DNA of 34,996 nucleotides from an uncultured Akkermansia sp. (GTDB lineage Bacteria; Verrucomicrobiota; Verrucomicrobiia; Verrucomicrobiales; Akkermansiaceae): positions 1-34,996 of the forward strand of contig CANQGG010000024.1 in NCBI GenBank assembly GCA_947601655.1, read 5' to 3'. Every line of letters begins with the position of its first letter. The stretch's first letter is position 1. A program made the position numbers and the translations under genes. The notes under the pieces were generated by a model. That model saw nothing but the letters and a program-made list of their open reading frames with translations, did not search any database and was not told where the DNA came from. This document shows positions 32,661-34,996 of this stretch, piece after piece.

Positions 32661-32716
32661 TGCTGTCTTCGAGAGAAAGGAGCAGAAGCGCTCTTTCCTG
32701 CACGAGTGGGACTCAA

Positions 32717-33484
32717 TCAACGTTGCCCGGGAGTACCGACATTTGCTCCGGTCGTTTGCACCGGGAAGCGAAGGAGGTAGTCTCCCTGCGCAATATTGCT
32801 GCCCGTAACGGCAGAACGCTCCACAAGACTGTAGGCAATGTACACATACTTGCCGTCCGTGGTGCGGCTTACGCGCAGGGACTCACGCAGAATCGTCAGC
32901 TCGTCCTTTTTCTCAAGCACCCATTCAGTGCCGGTCTGAGCGCCGAAAATGCTGGTATCGGGCGCAGAGTAGCTGGAGGCTTTGAGAACGCCGTTATTGG
33001 AAATCCATTCGTTTTTCTCAGCGTTGTAGCGCAGAGCGCTGACGGTGAGGGGTACCTGCTTTTGAGTTTGGGCATCTACCGTGGCGGAAAGGACGCGCCA
33101 GTTGTTGTCATCCACCTTCTGGAGACCGACGGCCACCTCTGTGACGGGGCTGATCTTGGCCTTTTTCCAGGCTTCGATGAACTGGTCGTAGTCTGCGCGG
33201 TTGGGCCAGATGGCAGCGCTGTAGGAAGGTTGCAGATTCTCGGTGAATTCTTTGATAAACGTATTACGATCCTCCACCTTGTCCTCGGGGAGCTTGGCCA
33301 GCGCCTCATTGAGTTTTTTGACGGGCTCCTGAATGGTTTCCGAATGTATGAGCCGCACGTGGGCGCCGCGCTGCAGGGAACCATCGGTCGGGAGATATCC
33401 CTCCATCGCGCCGGCTTTGTCAGCCGCCTGTGCGGTCAGGGTAGGGATCAACATCAGGGCTGTTAATAGAGATAACGCTTTCAT
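32717..33484 (-). CDS. secreted hypothetical protein (255 aa)
   Basis: Unknown function. The ATG at 33484 gives a clean signal peptide (MKALSLLTALMLIPTLTAQA) with an AQA cleavage site. The mature part begins with a helix-rich region (EPVKKLNEALAKLPEDKVED, about 50-110) and continues as a beta-rich domain of the DNNWRVLSATVDAQTQKQ type, with several Lys, Asn, Asp-containing strands. No catalytic pattern is seen. It is a single-gene unit with a strong terminator, and its promoter shares a -35 box with the divergent lipoprotein gene. Confidence 0.75.
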   Translation of the reverse strand: MKALSLLTALMLIPTLTAQAADKAGAMEGYLPTDGSLQRGAHVRLIHSETIQEPVKKLNEALAKLPEDKVEDRNTFIKEFTENLQPSYSAAIWPNRADYDQFIEAWKKAKISPVTEVAVGLQKVDDNNWRVLSATVDAQTQKQVPLTVSALRYNAEKNEWISNNGVLKASSYSAPDTSIFGAQTGTEWVLEKKDELTILRESLRVSRTTDGKYVYIAYSLVERSAVTGSNIAQGDYLLRFPVQTTGANVGTPGQR

Positions 33485-33497
33485 ACGTACGGGAGCT

Positions 33498-33548
33498 AAT
33501 CTAGCACCCTTTTTTTTACTTGGCAAGTCATAAATTTCATGCTAAGGT
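33498..33548. promoter_or_regulatory. divergent promoter pair with a shared palindromic -35 box
   Basis: Plus strand: TTGGCA (33520-33525), 17 nt, TAAGGT (33543-33548), for the glycine-zipper lipoprotein. Minus strand: TTGCCA (33521-33526), 17 nt, TAGATT (33498-33503), for the secreted protein. The two -35 boxes occupy the same seven bases, so only one RNA polymerase can bind at a time. Confidence 0.7.
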
Positions 33549-33634
33549 CATACCTAGCGGACAGAGGGACAGAGGCGCGTTTTTCCAAAGAGTCGAGCCG
33601 TTCCTTCATCTGCATCTGAAGACACTATCAAGCC

Positions 33635-34117
33635 ATGAAGAAAAATTTACTGATTGCATTGTTTGCAGCGGGAGTGTTCGGGTTGACCTCCTGCTCGGAT
33701 ATGGCGTCGCTCTCCAGCACCTCCGCTTCCTCTGTCGGAACGGTGGCCATGGTAATTCCCGGTACGGTGGTATCAGCTCGTACGGTGGATGTGGACGCTT
33801 CTTCGACCGATAAAGGGCTTGGCACTGCTCTGGGAGCGGCCGTAGGCGCAGGCAGTGGCGCCTTGCTGGGGCGTGGCAAGGGACAGATCGTTTCCAGCGT
33901 GGGGTTCGGCATCGTGGGCGCTCTTGCCGGGCGCGGCGTGGGAGCCGCTGTGGGTAAGACAAAAGGTCAGGAGCTCGTCATTCAGTCTGACAAGGACAAA
34001 CAGCAGTACCGCGTGATCCAGCCGATCTATTCGCAGGTTGGCGCTATCCCTGTCGGAACCCACGGCAATTTGCAATACGGCAACGGCAACAGCAAATTCC
34101 TGCCGGACGGATTTTAA
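33635..34117 (+). CDS. glycine-zipper outer-membrane lipoprotein, SlyB-like (160 aa)
   Basis: An envelope lipoprotein. MKKNLLIALFAAGVFG leads to lipobox LTSC (Cys at about residue 20). After a Ser/Thr-rich part comes a glycine-zipper membrane segment (GLGTALGAAVGAGSGALLG and GIVGALAGRGVGAAVG, about 60-110), as in SlyB and rickettsial 17-kDa antigens. The end (QQYRVIQPIYSQVGAIPVG) matches the C-terminal SlyB-type pattern. Its leader is about 80 nt, without a Shine-Dalgarno sequence. The epimerase gene starts 11 nt later. Confidence 0.85.
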   Translation: MKKNLLIALFAAGVFGLTSCSDMASLSSTSASSVGTVAMVIPGTVVSARTVDVDASSTDKGLGTALGAAVGAGSGALLGRGKGQIVSSVGFGIVGALAGRGVGAAVGKTKGQELVIQSDKDKQQYRVIQPIYSQVGAIPVGTHGNLQYGNGNSKFLPDGF

Positions 34118-34128
34118 TTTATCCGCCT

Positions 34129-34996
34129 ATGCTTCCGGAGATTCGAGCGGAGCTTGAGCGCGCCTCGTTTTTGACACTGCAGAACGAGCGGCTTTGCGTG
34201 CGCCTCACCAACTGGGGCGCTCGCCTGCTGGAGTTCGTCGAGGGAGGAGTGAATTTGCTCTGCGGACCGCGGGAGGTTGCCTCATTGGCGGAGGATACGT
34301 GCTATTGCGGGGCAATTTGCGGACGAGTAGCCAACCGCATTGCGAACGGGAATTTTTCTCTGGAGGGCAAGCTGTACACTCTCGCGACCAACAATGGCGC
34401 CAATCATCTGCACGGTGGTGATCGCGGGTTTGACTCCCGCCTCTGGGAGATTCGGGAGCAGACTTCGGAGCGGGTGAAGCTCGCTCTGATCTCCCCGTCG
34501 GGGGAGGAGGGGTACCCGGGAGCGGTGCAGGTGCAGGTGATTTACGAGCTGAGGGGGGCGCAGCTCAGTCTCACTATGGAGGCGCAGACCGATGCGCCGA
34601 CGCTCCTGAATCTTACCAACCACGCCTATTGGAATTTGGAGGGGCAGGGAACGATCGACGCCCATGTTCTGCGCGTGAACGCCGACCGGTACACGCCCAT
34701 GGTGGCTAACATTCCGACCGGTGAGATTTGTTCCGTCGCCGGTACGCGTTTTGATTTGCGTGAAGGGCAATTACTCACCGGGGAGTATGATGATAATTAC
34801 GTGCTTGCAAGTCCGGGAGCCATGCATGCGGCTGCTCAGCTTCGTTGCGGTGGGCGCGTCCTTACCGTGAGCACAGATGCCCCGGGACTGCAGGTTTACA
34901 CCGGCGATTATCTGCCGCATCCTCGCGCCGGCGTGGCGCTGGAGGCGCAGAGTTTCCCGGATTCCCCACACCACGCGAATTTTCCGAGCATTGAGC
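34129..34996 (+). CDS. galM: aldose 1-epimerase (mutarotase), truncated by the window end
   Basis: Interconverts alpha- and beta-anomers of hexoses such as galactose. The reading frame is open from the ATG at 34129 to the window end (289 codons). Landmarks: LTNWGARLLEF, CGRVANRIANG, ANHLHGGDRGFDSRLW with the first active-site His, LTNHAYWNL with the second His, and LEAQSFPDSPHH with the catalytic Glu. YDDNYVL replaces the more usual FDHxF-type stretch. Only the extreme C-terminus should be missing. It lies 11 nt after the SlyB-like gene and shares its transcript. Confidence 0.93.
   Translation, partial: MLPEIRAELERASFLTLQNERLCVRLTNWGARLLEFVEGGVNLLCGPREVASLAEDTCYCGAICGRVANRIANGNFSLEGKLYTLATNNGANHLHGGDRGFDSRLWEIREQTSERVKLALISPSGEEGYPGAVQVQVIYELRGAQLSLTMEAQTDAPTLLNLTNHAYWNLEGQGTIDAHVLRVNADRYTPMVANIPTGEICSVAGTRFDLREGQLLTGEYDDNYVLASPGAMHAAAQLRCGGRVLTVSTDAPGLQVYTGDYLPHPRAGVALEAQSFPDSPHHANFPSIE

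Overview
The window reads as chromosomal DNA of a Gram-negative, GC-rich bacterium. An Akkermansia-like member of the Verrucomicrobiota is the best guess: there is a KDO transferase (LPS), a secreted alpha-L-fucosidase, a six-hairpin glycosidase, a MIP18-Mrp ATPase, and many short lipoproteins or coiled-coil proteins of a kind common in that phylum. This placement is inference from gene content and style; no rRNA is present. There are no phage, plasmid, CRISPR or recognisable transposase genes.

Layout. 1-274: a small inverted-repeat element built of GTAC-rich words. 275-3148 (-): a secreted hypothetical protein and enolase. 3427-4191 (+): an AT-rich lipoprotein. 4278-9929 (-): a Zn/Mn-type ABC transporter (binding protein, small exported protein, ATPase, permease) split by a 782-aa Schlafen/AlbA_2-RecG-like regulator that carries nine exact 99-bp tandem repeats. 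10210-14780 (-): a proline-rich lipoprotein, then terC-mrp-fucosidase. 14870-14941: tRNA-Asn. 15075-19192 (-): nadA-midA, a lipoprotein/coiled-coil pair and a Nudix hydrolase. 19296-24583 (+): lysS, purB and a six-hairpin glycosidase. 24721-30707 (+): a tryptophan operon trpL(attenuator)-trpE-trpG-rtcB-trpD-trpC-trpF, without trpB/trpA and with the RNA ligase RtcB in the middle. 30732-33484 (-): waaA, rsmD and a secreted protein. 33635-end (+): a glycine-zipper lipoprotein and a truncated aldose 1-epimerase.

The most striking signal is regulatory. On both strands, units begin with TTGNNN - 17 nt - TANNNT-like promoters, and in seven cases the ATG or GTG lies only 6-8 nt after the -10 box, which predicts leaderless mRNAs. 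These include three GTG starts that the promoter geometry itself picks out. Almost no gene shows a Shine-Dalgarno sequence. The trp operon adds a classical attenuator: a 24-aa leader peptide with two Trp codons followed by a hairpin and a U-run. Other points of interest are an IGPS (TrpC) with a changed substrate-binding Glu, an Mrp protein missing one Cys of its CxxC, two short upstream ORFs, alternative hairpins before rtcB, and a divergent promoter pair sharing one palindromic -35 box.
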